From NCBI RefSeq assembly GCF_015206995.1, contig NZ_JADEXR010000012.1:1-64000 (forward strand): a DNA stretch of 64,000 nucleotides. Direction: 5' to 3'. The translations under genes and the position numbers were made by a program. How positions within the stretch are numbered: the first letter of the stretch is position 1; each line of letters opens with the position of its first letter. The notes under the pieces are model-generated. The model saw only the letters and a program-made list of their open reading frames with translations. It was not told the DNA's origin and searched no databases. The stretch is from an aff. Roholtiella sp. LEGE 12411. Lineage in GTDB: Bacteria > Cyanobacteriota > Cyanobacteriia > Cyanobacteriales > Nostocaceae. Positions 45,940 to 53,761 of this stretch are shown in pieces.

Positions 45940-47223
45940 ATGACTGAAAACAACGATACTTTGCTACTGAACGCTGCTAAAAGTGGTGATATCAAGCGGC
46001 TGTGTACATTACTAACTGCTGGTACTAAAGTGGACGCGTGCGATCGCAATGGCACTACAGCGCTAATGTTTGCTGCCAATTTAGGCTACACCGAAATTGT
46101 GCGATCGCTGCTAGATGCAAAGGCAAATATTAACTTGCCCAGAAAACTCTATGGCTTAACGGCTTTGATGTTGGCAACTAGTGCCAATCAGCTTGACATT
46201 GTGCAGCTTTTAGTATCTAAAGGTGCTGATGTGAACGCCACTAATGAAGATGGCAGCACAGCTTTAATGGCAGCGGTACTTAAAGGTCATGTCGATGTTG
46301 TCAAAGTATTATTAGCTGCTGGTGCTCAAGTGAATATCGCCGATAAAGATGATGATACTGCTTTGAAACTGGCAGTTAAGCAGGGACACATAGAAGTTGT
46401 CCAAGCAATTCTCCAAAGTGGTGCGGACGTCAATATCCAAGATGAAGACGGTGAGACGCCTTTAATGGTAGCAGCCGACTTGGGACATTTGGAGGTTGTA
46501 CAAGCACTGCTAGAAGCAGATGCTGACGTGAACATGAAAAACTCTGGTGGTGGAACTGCATTGTCTGCCGCAGCCGCAGCAGGATATACTGCGATCGCAG
46601 ATGTTTTACTAAATCGAAATGCCGAGATTAATCTCCAAGACCAAGACGGTGAAACTGCCCTACACATCGCCGTTGTGGAAGGCTATGTTGATGTAATACA
46701 AACGTTACTTAATCGCGGTGCGGATGTGCAAATTAGAAACCATCTGGGTGATACACCACTGCTTGTAGCTGCGTTACAGGGACATAACCAAATCGTTGAA
46801 GCACTGCTGCGTTTTGGAGGGAATATTAATGGAAAAAACCTCGGTGAGATACCTTTAACACTGGCGGTAGCGCAGGGTCACGCCAAAACAGTAAAGGTTT
46901 TGCTAGAGTATGGTGCTAACCCGAATACTCCTGGAGATGACGGCAAAACTGCTTTAATCAAAGCAGCGACAGGTAATTACATAGAGATAATAGAATTACT
47001 ACTGACAAAAGGCGCAGATGTGAATTTTCAAGACTCAGCAGGAGCAACAGCGTTAATGTGGGCTGCCTCGGCTGGTTATGGTAAGGCTGTGCAGATATTA
47101 CTTCAAGCTGGGGCACAAGTGAATTTGAAAAACCGAGGTGGTTATACTGCTTTGATGATTGCAGAATTTAACGGATACAAGCATGTAGTACAGAGTCTGC
47201 AAAAAGCTGGAGCACAGGAATAG
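45940..47223 (+). CDS. Ankyrin-repeat protein
   Basis: A 427-residue protein made almost entirely of about twelve 33-residue ankyrin repeats (DGSTALMAAVLKGHVDVVKV followed by LLAAGAQVN, type). No signal peptide, membrane segment or second domain. ATG 45940 opens MTENNDTLLLNAAKSGDIKR. Ankyrin arrays mediate protein binding; partners cannot be read. Unlike the WD40 and TPR genes in this window, the repeats have diverged in sequence, so this is an old array under constraint. Confidence 0.93.
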   Translation: MTENNDTLLLNAAKSGDIKRLCTLLTAGTKVDACDRNGTTALMFAANLGYTEIVRSLLDAKANINLPRKLYGLTALMLATSANQLDIVQLLVSKGADVNATNEDGSTALMAAVLKGHVDVVKVLLAAGAQVNIADKDDDTALKLAVKQGHIEVVQAILQSGADVNIQDEDGETPLMVAADLGHLEVVQALLEADADVNMKNSGGGTALSAAAAAGYTAIADVLLNRNAEINLQDQDGETALHIAVVEGYVDVIQTLLNRGADVQIRNHLGDTPLLVAALQGHNQIVEALLRFGGNINGKNLGEIPLTLAVAQGHAKTVKVLLEYGANPNTPGDDGKTALIKAATGNYIEIIELLLTKGADVNFQDSAGATALMWAASAGYGKAVQILLQAGAQVNLKNRGGYTALMIAEFNGYKHVVQSLQKAGAQE

Positions 47224-47868
47224 CTACGCTTATAGAGATAGTTTGCCAAAGTCCACCTACGAGTGTGGTGATTGCTGAGTACTCAGAACTCATTGGTGGA
47301 TATTGGGACTTAAAATTATTTTGTAACTTGATTGTACTACATCAAAGTAATTTTGTAGTAATGAAAATATACCGAAGTGTTTTTTGGATGAAAAATTTTC
47401 TCTAAATTTTTTCATAAACATCTTGACAAATCATCAAATGAAAGTTATTAACTTAAATACCAAGGAGGTAAAAGAGAACTGAGTTCCAAAGTGAGACATA
47501 AAAAGTGAGACATCAAGAGAGCAAAACTCCGTCGCAGCTGTTGTGAGCTTGCTGCGGCGGAGAAAAGAAAAATTGGAATACCAAAAGAGAGCAGGCAAAA
47601 TGCTTGCGCCACAAGGATTAAAAATTTAGAAGGAAATTACCTTTTTCCTTGTGCCTTGTCTCCCTCTTGGCGTTTCCTACTGTGCTATGTACAAAATATA
47701 GTTTTTACTTGGAGGGAAAAGTATTCTAAAGATCAGTTTTTATGTATCATACTGAACGCTAAATATAAGCAAGTCCTTAAAAAAGGTTGATTTGAGCGGA
47801 TTTGCAGGCTTGTTGTGAATATGCAAGGAAACAATAAATAAAAAATTAAATTTAGTATAGGTGCTGTA
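47224..47868. other. Intergenic region upstream of cbiG-like gene
   Basis: 645 bp. It contains a 14-codon frame at 47438-47482 (MKVINLNTKEVKEN) that includes an AAGGAGGT string, and a hairpin at 47527-47562 (CTCCGTCGCAGC with GCTGCGGCGGAG, one G-U pair). I looked for a cobalamin riboswitch, given the downstream gene, and did not find its B12 box. A small RNA or leader is possible but unsupported. Confidence 0.5.
47527..47562 (+). terminator. GC-rich hairpin
   Basis: A 12-bp stem (CTCCGTCGCAGC / GCTGCGGCGGAG) with a 12-nt loop, in otherwise AT-rich DNA about 300 bp after the ankyrin gene. It is followed by AAAAGAAAAA, not Ts, so on the plus strand it is a poor terminator. It may be part of a structured RNA. 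Confidence 0.35.
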
Positions 47869-48351
47869 GTGAATGAGAAATTGCACCTAGTGCAGTTACA
47901 TCAACAGCTTCTGTGGGTAGGAATTGGTTGTCAAAGAGGAACCTCTGAACAGTTGATTGACATGGCAATTGAGCAAGTATTTCAAGAAAATCGACTTGCT
48001 AAAGATGCGATCGCAGGTATTGCTACTATCGATACTAAAGCCTCAGAAGTTGGCTTATTAGAAATTTGCCGCCTACGCAATTGGCCTTTAAAAACCTTTT
48101 CAGCGGAAATCCTTCGCACCATCTTTGTCCCCAACCCTGCCACAATCATCAACCAAGCGGTGGGAACACCTAGCGTAGCAGAGGCAGCTGCTATTTTGGC
48201 AGCTTCTCAACTCACTCCCTCCTCAACACTTCCTCTGTTTGCAAGCACAGAGGTTTTGACGGTGGGTTTCTTAGTTCCTAAACGAATTTTCCGGTTACAA
48301 GGGCAACTAGGTGCGGTAACGATAGCTGTTGCCCAAGAATCAGGTGTGTAG
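47869..48351 (+). CDS. CbiG C-terminal domain protein (cobalamin biosynthesis)
   Basis: A 160-residue protein matching only the C-terminal domain of CbiG (cobalt-precorrin-5A hydrolase): GIGCQRGTSEQLIDMAIEQV, GIATIDTKASEVGLLEICR, and VAEAAAILAASQ. Full CbiG (about 350 aa) has a further N-terminal domain, absent here. Stand-alone C-terminal versions and fusions to CbiH/CobJ are known in cyanobacteria. It probably acts in the anaerobic-type B12 pathway. Start is GTG 47869. No other cob/cbi gene adjoins, though a chelatase H-family gene is 8 kb away. Confidence 0.85.
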   Translation: MNEKLHLVQLHQQLLWVGIGCQRGTSEQLIDMAIEQVFQENRLAKDAIAGIATIDTKASEVGLLEICRLRNWPLKTFSAEILRTIFVPNPATIINQAVGTPSVAEAAAILAASQLTPSSTLPLFASTEVLTVGFLVPKRIFRLQGQLGAVTIAVAQESGV

Positions 48352-48414
48352 ACGTCATATCCGCATCTACATCCTTATACCAATTCCCCGTTAATCACGA
48401 TACATTTAAATCCT

Positions 48415-48443
48415 GTAGAAACGTAGCAATGCTACGTTTCTAC
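48415..48443. repeat. GTAGAAACG palindrome copy (variant)
   Basis: GTAGAAACGTAGCA and TGCTACGTTTCTAC arms around one base; it sits between the convergent cbiG-like and holin-like genes and may serve as their terminator. A diverged member of the GTAGAGACG family. Confidence 0.75.
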
Positions 48444-48495
48444 AAAAAAATATGTTTTACGTTTAAAAGAAATTGCTATTACCTTTTGCTTTTTC

Positions 48496-48849
48496 CTAAT
48501 CAACTACTCTCAAAATATAGTTAATCATGCTAGAGACAATCGATAGCACAATGGAACCCAACAAAGCAGGCAAAAAGCCCTTGATTTCAAAACCAGAACC
48601 AGGAGTCAGGGCGCTTGCTAGCCAAATAGTCAAGGCGTTGAGTACAAATGTAAATAAACCAAAGGTGAGTAAGGTAATTGGAAACGCTAAAATACGCAGA
48701 ATTGGTCGAACAAATGCATTAACCAGACCTATAATAATAGCGGCAACAAGGGCGGCTACAAAAGTCTTGACAATGAATCCGGGAACGATGTTAGCAGTGA
48801 TCAATAATGCCACCGCAGTACCAAGCCAAGTGAATAAAAAGTGCTGCAT
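48496..48849 (-). CDS. Phage-holin-family (DUF360) membrane protein
   Basis: A 117-residue protein with four hydrophobic segments, of the PF04020 family: LLITANIVPGFIVKTF, GLVNAFVRPILRILAFPITL, LTFGLFTFVLNALTIWLAS, and GSIVLSIVSSMINYIL. The family is named after mycobacteriophage holins but is broadly present as a conserved bacterial membrane protein of unknown role; no phage genes are nearby. ATG 48849 (MQHFLFTWLGTAV) gives the usual length; an ATG 14 codons upstream is less likely. Confidence 0.85.
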   Translation of the reverse strand: MQHFLFTWLGTAVALLITANIVPGFIVKTFVAALVAAIIIGLVNAFVRPILRILAFPITLLTFGLFTFVLNALTIWLASALTPGSGFEIKGFLPALLGSIVLSIVSSMINYILRVVD

Positions 48850-49027
48850 AAGCTTTCTTAGACAAATTAACAGTAGTTTAATTACTTTCATTATTGCCTG
48901 ATGTGGCGTGAAACACGCTCAGGCTAGGACTAGCCCTTTCAAGGTGTTGTGTAATGGCTTAATTTGTAGTTTGCTCATGCATAGGTGAAAATCTGTTGGG
49001 TGGAGAAGAGAAATACTTCTAGGGCAG

Positions 49028-49575
49028 GTGTTTGAACGATTTATAAAAGAAAGTCCAGTTTCGGTGATGGTTCGTAGGCTTTTAGAGAAAGCACTATGTC
49101 CCCAGATACTGGATGAGCTATTTGAACGTAGTGCAAAAACTCAATACACTCGAGAGTTACTATTCTCCACAGTCGTGAATTTAATCAGCCTAGTTGTTTG
49201 TGGAGTCTACCCATCAGTACATGCAGCCCACCAAGCATTGTCTGAAGAGATCGGTGTTTCAGTCACTTCGGTATACAACAAGATCAATGGTATCGAACCA
49301 AGCAGCAGTGGGGAGCTAGTCAGAGAGGTTGGTAGTCAAATGGAAGCTACGATTGGCCACCTGAATGCAACAATGCCTGATTTGCTACCAGGTTATCGAG
49401 TAAAAATTATTGATGGTAATGCGATCGCAGCAAGCGAACATCATTTAGAAGTGTTGCGTGACATTAGCAGCGCCCCATTACTAGGTCAATCTCTTGTAGT
49501 ACTCGACCCAAGTGTAATGCTAGCAGTAGATGTATTCCCATGTGAGGAATGCAGGAAGACGCAGATAATTAAGCA
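49028..49575 (+). pseudogene. IS4-family transposase, 3'-truncated
   Basis: The N-terminal ~180 residues of an IS4-type DDE transposase (SVMVRRLLEKALCPQILDEL ... LVREVGSQMEATIGHLNA), including the first catalytic Asp in KIIDGNAIAASEHHLEVLR. The frame leaves the family at DVFPCEE, and the rest of the catalytic core (second Asp, Glu) is missing. The truncation point abuts a small gene and the CRISPR array. Start is GTG 49028. The sequence suggests an insertion later cut by a deletion or recombination. Confidence 0.8.
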
Positions 49576-49749
49576 CTACACGGCTTCCAGAAATTCAAGT
49601 TGACAATCCATTTCTACCCCGTTGGGAAGTTTTACACGCACGCTATCAAGTCTGGATGGGTACAAATCGACTATAGTCAATAGCCCTAGGATTTTATGCC
49701 GCACTGGCTTATTGGCGATGTAATATTTGGTAGCTGTCTCAATAGTCAT
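49576..49749 (-). CDS. Possible 57-aa protein next to CRISPR array
   Basis: ATG 49749 opens a 57-codon frame: MTIETATKYYIANKPVRHKI, then LGLLTIVDLYPSRLDSVRVK, then LPNGVEMDCQLEFLEAV. The composition is well balanced and the C-terminus (RVKLPNGVEMDCQLEFLEAV) reads like a real protein. It overlaps the tail of the truncated transposase frame on the opposite strand. It lies immediately leader-distal to the array and on the same strand as array transcription. Family unknown to me. Confidence 0.5.
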   Translation of the reverse strand: MTIETATKYYIANKPVRHKILGLLTIVDLYPSRLDSVRVKLPNGVEMDCQLEFLEAV

Positions 49750-49803
49750 ACAATTTACCTCTGGACTATCTCTATACTCACACAGCCATCGATAGAGTTG
49801 TTT

Positions 49804-50863
49804 GTTTCAATCCCTAGTAGGGATTTTAGGTAATTGGAATATCGCACATTGCAGTGAAAGGAATGTGGCGTTTAGTTTCAATCCCTAATAGGGATTTTAG
49901 GTAATTGGAATGTTAGCTAAGATTGACCGCAGACATCAGCGCAGACATCCGGTTTCAATCCCTAATAGGGATTTTAGGTAATTGGAATGTTTGATAGTTG
50001 CGTTCCTTCTTGGTGCGTTGCTTGTTTCAATCCCTAATAGGGATTTTAGGTAATTGGAATGAGTGAGAATCCATAGAATCAAATTGATAATAAAGAGTTT
50101 CAATCCCTAATAGGGATTTTAGGTAATTGGAATTTGAAAAAGCTGTGATGGGCAGATAAGAGAGGGCAAGGTTTCAATCCCTAATAGGGATTTTAGGTAA
50201 TTGGAATTTTATTAGGAGGTTTTTTAGTAGAACAAACAGCAACCAGTTTCAATCCCTAATAGGGATTTTAGGTAATTGGAATCTTCGGATATGCTGGTTA
50301 GTCCCGATCTTTACGATAAGCTGTTTCAATCCCTAATAGGGATTTTAGGTAATTGGAATAAATAAAAGCTGATTTAGCCCGATTTAAGCAATTGTTTCAA
50401 TCCCTAATAGGGATTTTAGGTAATTGGAATTTGTTATTCCTATGGTTAAAGCGTACTTAGCCACATGTTTCAATCCCTAATAGGGATTTTAGGTAATTGG
50501 AATGCTTAAAAATCCAGGATTCCCAAATTGTAAATGCGTTTCAATCCCTAATAGGGATTTTAGGTAATTGGAATAAGTCTTCAAAAATTTTGATTCTCTT
50601 GGCGTCTGGGTTTCAATCCCTAATAGGGATTTTAGGTAATTGGAATAAGCTTTGATCAGATGGTAAATTAGCCATAAGTTTGTTTCAATCCCTAATAGGG
50701 ATTTTAGGTAATTGGAATATCAAGTTTATACTTTTTCATTCAGACTATATACGTTTCAATCCCTAATAGGGATTTTAGGTAATTGGAATGCAAGTCCGTT
50801 TACCAACCCCTGCCCACTAGCTAATTGTTTCAATCCCTAATAGGGATTTTAGGTAATTGGAAT
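49804..50863 (-). CRISPR. CRISPR array, 15 repeats of 37 nt and 14 spacers
   Basis: Fifteen 37-nt repeats start at 49804, 49875, 49952, 50024, 50097, 50171, 50246, 50323, 50394, 50467, 50538, 50610, 50682, 50753 and 50827; spacers are 34-40 nt, all different. On the plus strand each repeat begins GTTTCAATCCCTAATAGGGA and ends TTAGGTAATTGGAAT. The minus strand is the likely sense: it ends in ATTGAAAC, the usual crRNA 5'-handle sequence, and the only variant repeat (CTAGTAGGG, 49804-49840) is then leader-distal, where decay is expected. The internal palindrome AATCCCTA-A-TAGGGATT would be the Cas6 hairpin. No cas gene is in the window. Subtype not assigned. Confidence 0.97.
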
Positions 50864-51318
50864 CGCTGGGGGCTGAAAGCCTTGTGTTATTTGGTTTTCA
50901 TGGTGCGGTTGCGCGAATGGATAAATCATAACATGAGTAGTTGTAATTTGGCTAGATGCAAATGGCTAAAAGCCAGTCCAGATAAGGTGCGCGGATGAGT
51001 TAAGGATGCTATTGTCCTCAAAATGTTGCATATAGGGACATTCAGCCATTTTTCCAATTACCTGTTCACCAACACCTACCCATCCGCGCACTAAATAGAA
51101 AAACTGGTGTCATTCAAGCTGGTAATTGTTAGAGGTTGTTTGAAAAGCGATTAGAAATTGCGCGGCACTTGCTACAAGTCGGGGAACCCTTGACGCTCGT
51201 TCGCCCTTGGCGTCTCCCCTTGGGAGAAGACTCGCTACCGCTTCTCTACGAGACGCTGCGCGAACGCTAACACCAACGCAGCGGCTTGGCTACACGAGAC
51301 AAAACTTACCTTTGCAGG
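50864..51318 (-). promoter_or_regulatory. Probable CRISPR leader and flanking DNA
   Basis: The non-coding DNA on the side where array transcription would start. On the minus strand it reads TATGAT (near 50930) as a possible -10 element, then GAAAACCAAATAACACAAGG and the first repeat. An inverted pair, GTGCGCGGATG (50988-50998) and CATCCGCGCAC (51081-51091), brackets about 80 bp. The outer part (51200-51300) is interspersed-repeat DNA (GGCGTCTCCCCTTGGGAGAA). Leader function is inferred from array polarity. Confidence 0.5.
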
Positions 51319-51409
51319 TTAACAAACCCTTGATTTTGGTGTTAGTCCACGGAGGTGGACTTGGTTTGTGTAGTAGCGAATTCTATTCGCCTAATACTTT
51401 TCAAATATC
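51319..51409 (+). repeat. ~90-bp repeat flanking DUF1838 gene, left copy
   Basis: TTAACAAACCCTTGATTTTG, then GTGTTAGTCCACGGAGGTGG, then TAGTAGCGAATTCTATTCGC. A reverse-complement copy lies at 52357-52446, on the far side of the DUF1838 gene. Confidence 0.85.
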
Positions 51410-51492
51410 TTTTTAGCAACTTAACTCGATTATAGGCGATCGCGGCTTGGGGAATTCTGACAAACTCTTTCCAGACAAGAGTAAACGCTAAT

Positions 51493-52308
51493 TTATTGCT
51501 CCTCGGGTTGGGGAAGCGGGAAGATTTCACCAGCTACATAAGCCTGAAAGTACTTTTGGAAGTATAACCAGGAGGTCATATCTTCCCCCTCTACAAATGC
51601 TTTTGGGGCTTGCTTATACAAAGGAATGCGGGTATTGATTTCGTTTTGCAGCAGTTGGGGTAAATCTGTTAAACCACTGACTTTACTTCCAAAAGCACTA
51701 TAAATCAGATTACCAGGGCGATCGCCCATTTTCATCCAGGGAAGCCATTGACCAATTCTATCCCAACTCAGCTGGAGTTGAGAAACTGAGGAAAGTGCTG
51801 AGTCGAATAAATCTGCGGTTGGCACGGTGATTTTAAATAATTCCGCTGCCTGATAAATTGGATTTGGACTGTATTCGGCAAATTTAGGATTGTCTGCCAA
51901 AGGATTGGGATAAGTAGGAAATAAATCAAACACAAAGGTTGTGCTGTCACCCTGTACTTGCGCTGGAAACTTACCCTGAAATTTACCTTGCACAGGATTA
52001 TTCGCAACGTGCATTACCGCTACTGTCTCCCCTGTCCAAGGATTCTCCCATTTGGGCAAAATCTCATCTGTCTGTGGATTCAGGTAGTAAGTCAGTTCTC
52101 TGGAAGTAAAATCCCAGCTACCTTCTTCTGTGGGAAAACATCTACTAATGCTCAACCCCAGTATTTTAAACAGGAGTTGTCTTTTCTCGCCGGGAATAAA
52201 GGCGTAAATTTTACCTTTCCAGGTGAGGAAGGTGGATTGGGTGGGATCGAGGGAAGAACGAGTTTTTACCCAGTGCTGAGCTTCAAGTTCTTGAGTTTGG
52301 GCAACCAT
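51493..52308 (-). CDS. DUF1838 family protein
   Basis: A 271-residue protein of the DUF1838 family (SLDPTQSTFLTWKGKIYAFI ... LFKILGLSISRCF ... WENPWTGETVAVMHVANNPV ... SWLYFQKYFQAYVAGEIFPL). The family is found in cyanobacteria and some proteobacteria; I know of no established function. No signal peptide is seen. Isolated and framed by inverted ~90-bp repeats. ATG 52308 gives MVAQTQELEAQHWVKTRSS, a normal start. Confidence 0.85.
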   Translation of the reverse strand: MVAQTQELEAQHWVKTRSSLDPTQSTFLTWKGKIYAFIPGEKRQLLFKILGLSISRCFPTEEGSWDFTSRELTYYLNPQTDEILPKWENPWTGETVAVMHVANNPVQGKFQGKFPAQVQGDSTTFVFDLFPTYPNPLADNPKFAEYSPNPIYQAAELFKITVPTADLFDSALSSVSQLQLSWDRIGQWLPWMKMGDRPGNLIYSAFGSKVSGLTDLPQLLQNEINTRIPLYKQAPKAFVEGEDMTSWLYFQKYFQAYVAGEIFPLPQPEEQ

Positions 52309-52356
52309 TTATAGCATCCTGATTATTGGAATAAAAAAACAATACCTTCTAAGAGG

Positions 52357-52446
52357 ATGTTTTAAAAGTTTTCGGCGAATAGAATTCGCTACTACACAAA
52401 GCTTAGTCCACCTCCGTGGACTAACACTAAATCAAGGGTTTGTTAA
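52357..52446 (-). repeat. ~90-bp repeat flanking DUF1838 gene, right copy
   Basis: The reverse complement of 51319-51409 with a few substitutions and small gaps. It ends six bases before the miniature element at 52453. Confidence 0.85.
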
Positions 52447-52452
52447 ATGCTC

Positions 52453-52590
52453 AGGACTTACGCAAGTGTCATATTTTTAACGCCAGAGGTTGTCCAGAGT
52501 CAAAGGTCAAAAGTCCAAAAAACCTTGATTCTTGACCCTTGACCCTTGACTCTTATACCAGAAGCCTTGTGTGCCAGTTGCGTAAGTCCT
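52453..52590 (-). mobile_element. Miniature inverted-repeat element, copy 2 (138 bp)
   Basis: The ends AGGACTTACGCAAGTGTCA (52453-52471) and TGCCAGTTGCGTAAGTCCT (right end to 52590) match the right and left ends of copy 1 (3080-3186), so it is in opposite orientation. AATGCT lies on both sides (one base outside on the left), consistent with a target duplication. The interior differs from copy 1 and contains TTGACCCTTGACTC filler. Confidence 0.78.
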
Positions 52591-52610
52591 AATGCTATTA
52601 TGCCCTCTTA

Positions 52611-53270
52611 TTACAAGTCCACCGGATGTTGCCCATAATACGGCAAAGCCTCTGACCAATGAGGACGTTTTCCTTGTTGCCAATCAAGATAAGCTAGTTC
52701 TAAGATATTTGTCGTCGTTGCTGCTAACCCAGATTTTGCTTCAATTAGTTGATAACTTGTATTCCAGTTAGCCAAAGTTTCCTGCCATGCTTCTGGTGTG
52801 AGTACTGTATCTGGCAATAAGGCTATCAGTCCGCAATTATTTGGCATCAGTTGATAAATAGCTGCAAAAATTTTACCTCTTTGTGCTGGCATTTCCACAG
52901 CCAAAGTTTTGGAATTTTGATTTTTACTTGCTTCTGACCAAGCTACCGCCGCTAAAGTAGAAATAACAAACACAGGAATATCTAACTGTTGTCCCAAGGT
53001 TCGGGCAATAACAACACCAATGCGAGTTCCAGTAAAGCCACCTGGCCCTTTTGCCACTGCAATAAATGCCAAATCTGCCCAAGTTTGTGGTTTGATAAAC
53101 TCGATTAAATATTGATGTATATGACTGGATAAATCTCGCCCTAAATTCAAAATATTAGAGCGGGTTTCGCTGGCAAAATTACTGATTACCAAACCCAATT
53201 CGGGAGTGGTGGTATGTAGCGCTAAAGCGTATTTTGTTATTTCGAGATGTTCTAAGTCAGTTGCCAACAT
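52611..53270 (-). CDS. tsaB: TsaB, tRNA t6A37 threonylcarbamoylation subunit
   Basis: A 219-residue ASKHA-fold protein of the TsaB family. The N-terminal YALALHTTTPELGLVISN is the ATPase-like phosphate-1 strand; FIAVAKGPGGFTGTRIGVVI is the family signature. TsaB binds TsaD to form the complex that adds threonylcarbamoyl to A37 of ANN-decoding tRNAs. Length fits (220-230). Together with the tRNA nucleotidyltransferase at 53762 it forms a small tRNA-maturation cluster, though the genes are on opposite strands. Confidence 0.93.
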   Translation of the reverse strand: MLATDLEHLEITKYALALHTTTPELGLVISNFASETRSNILNLGRDLSSHIHQYLIEFIKPQTWADLAFIAVAKGPGGFTGTRIGVVIARTLGQQLDIPVFVISTLAAVAWSEASKNQNSKTLAVEMPAQRGKIFAAIYQLMPNNCGLIALLPDTVLTPEAWQETLANWNTSYQLIEAKSGLAATTTNILELAYLDWQQGKRPHWSEALPYYGQHPVDL

Positions 53271-53427
53271 AATTCCTAATTGTTAATGCGTAATTCGTAA
53301 TGATCTTAGTTATGCATCAATGCGGAGTCTTGAAATAAAAATACTCCGCTTTTTTGCTTTTTCATTACTAAAATTAGTTGCTCTGAAACCTTAATTAATT
53401 ACGAATTACGAACTACTAATTATTTGA

Positions 53428-53676
53428 TCACGTTGGCACTAATTCACCCGGACGCAATTTCGACCATTTACCCATTTCTTGCTTAAAGCTGAGACAGCCA
53501 ACAACATCCCACTCCATTTCAATGAAATCGTCTTTGGTACGGATGTTAACATTGATCGAAGGTTCATTCGGATCAAAATCTGGGGTTTCGGTCAGATGGG
53601 GCTGTTGGTGCTGTGTTTCCACGGCATTGTAGGTTGCACAGCGGTCTACATAGTGGCAGTTCACGCAAATACACAT
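53428..53676 (-). CDS. ycf34: Ycf34 family protein
   Basis: An 82-residue protein with the Ycf34 pattern: MCICVNCHYVDRCATYNAVE at the N-terminus and IEMEWDVVGCLSFKQEMGKW at the C-terminus. The four Cys near the start (CICVNC...C) and one later are conserved; cyanobacterial Ycf34 was reported to bind an Fe-S cluster and affect photosynthetic electron transport. Full length for the family. Confidence 0.93.
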   Translation of the reverse strand: MCICVNCHYVDRCATYNAVETQHQQPHLTETPDFDPNEPSINVNIRTKDDFIEMEWDVVGCLSFKQEMGKWSKLRPGELVPT

Positions 53677-53761
53677 AATAGAACCAACTCCAGGGCCTTT
53701 ATTGTTAATCTAGCTTAAGCCAAACTGTTATTCATTAACTGCTGGGTTGATTTTTATTACA

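Noticed and set aside
47224-47868. A cobalamin riboswitch upstream of the cbiG-like gene
   Set aside because: I did not find the B12 box or the expected junction elements; only one GC-rich hairpin is present.
48496-48849. A prophage suggested by the holin-family protein and the amidase at 61009
   Set aside because: The DUF360 family is mostly non-phage, and no structural, integrase or terminase gene occurs in the window.
51207-51416. A 69-codon frame right of the CRISPR leader
   Set aside because: It is composed of interspersed repeats (GGCGTCTCCCCTTGGGAGAA type and the ~90-bp repeat).
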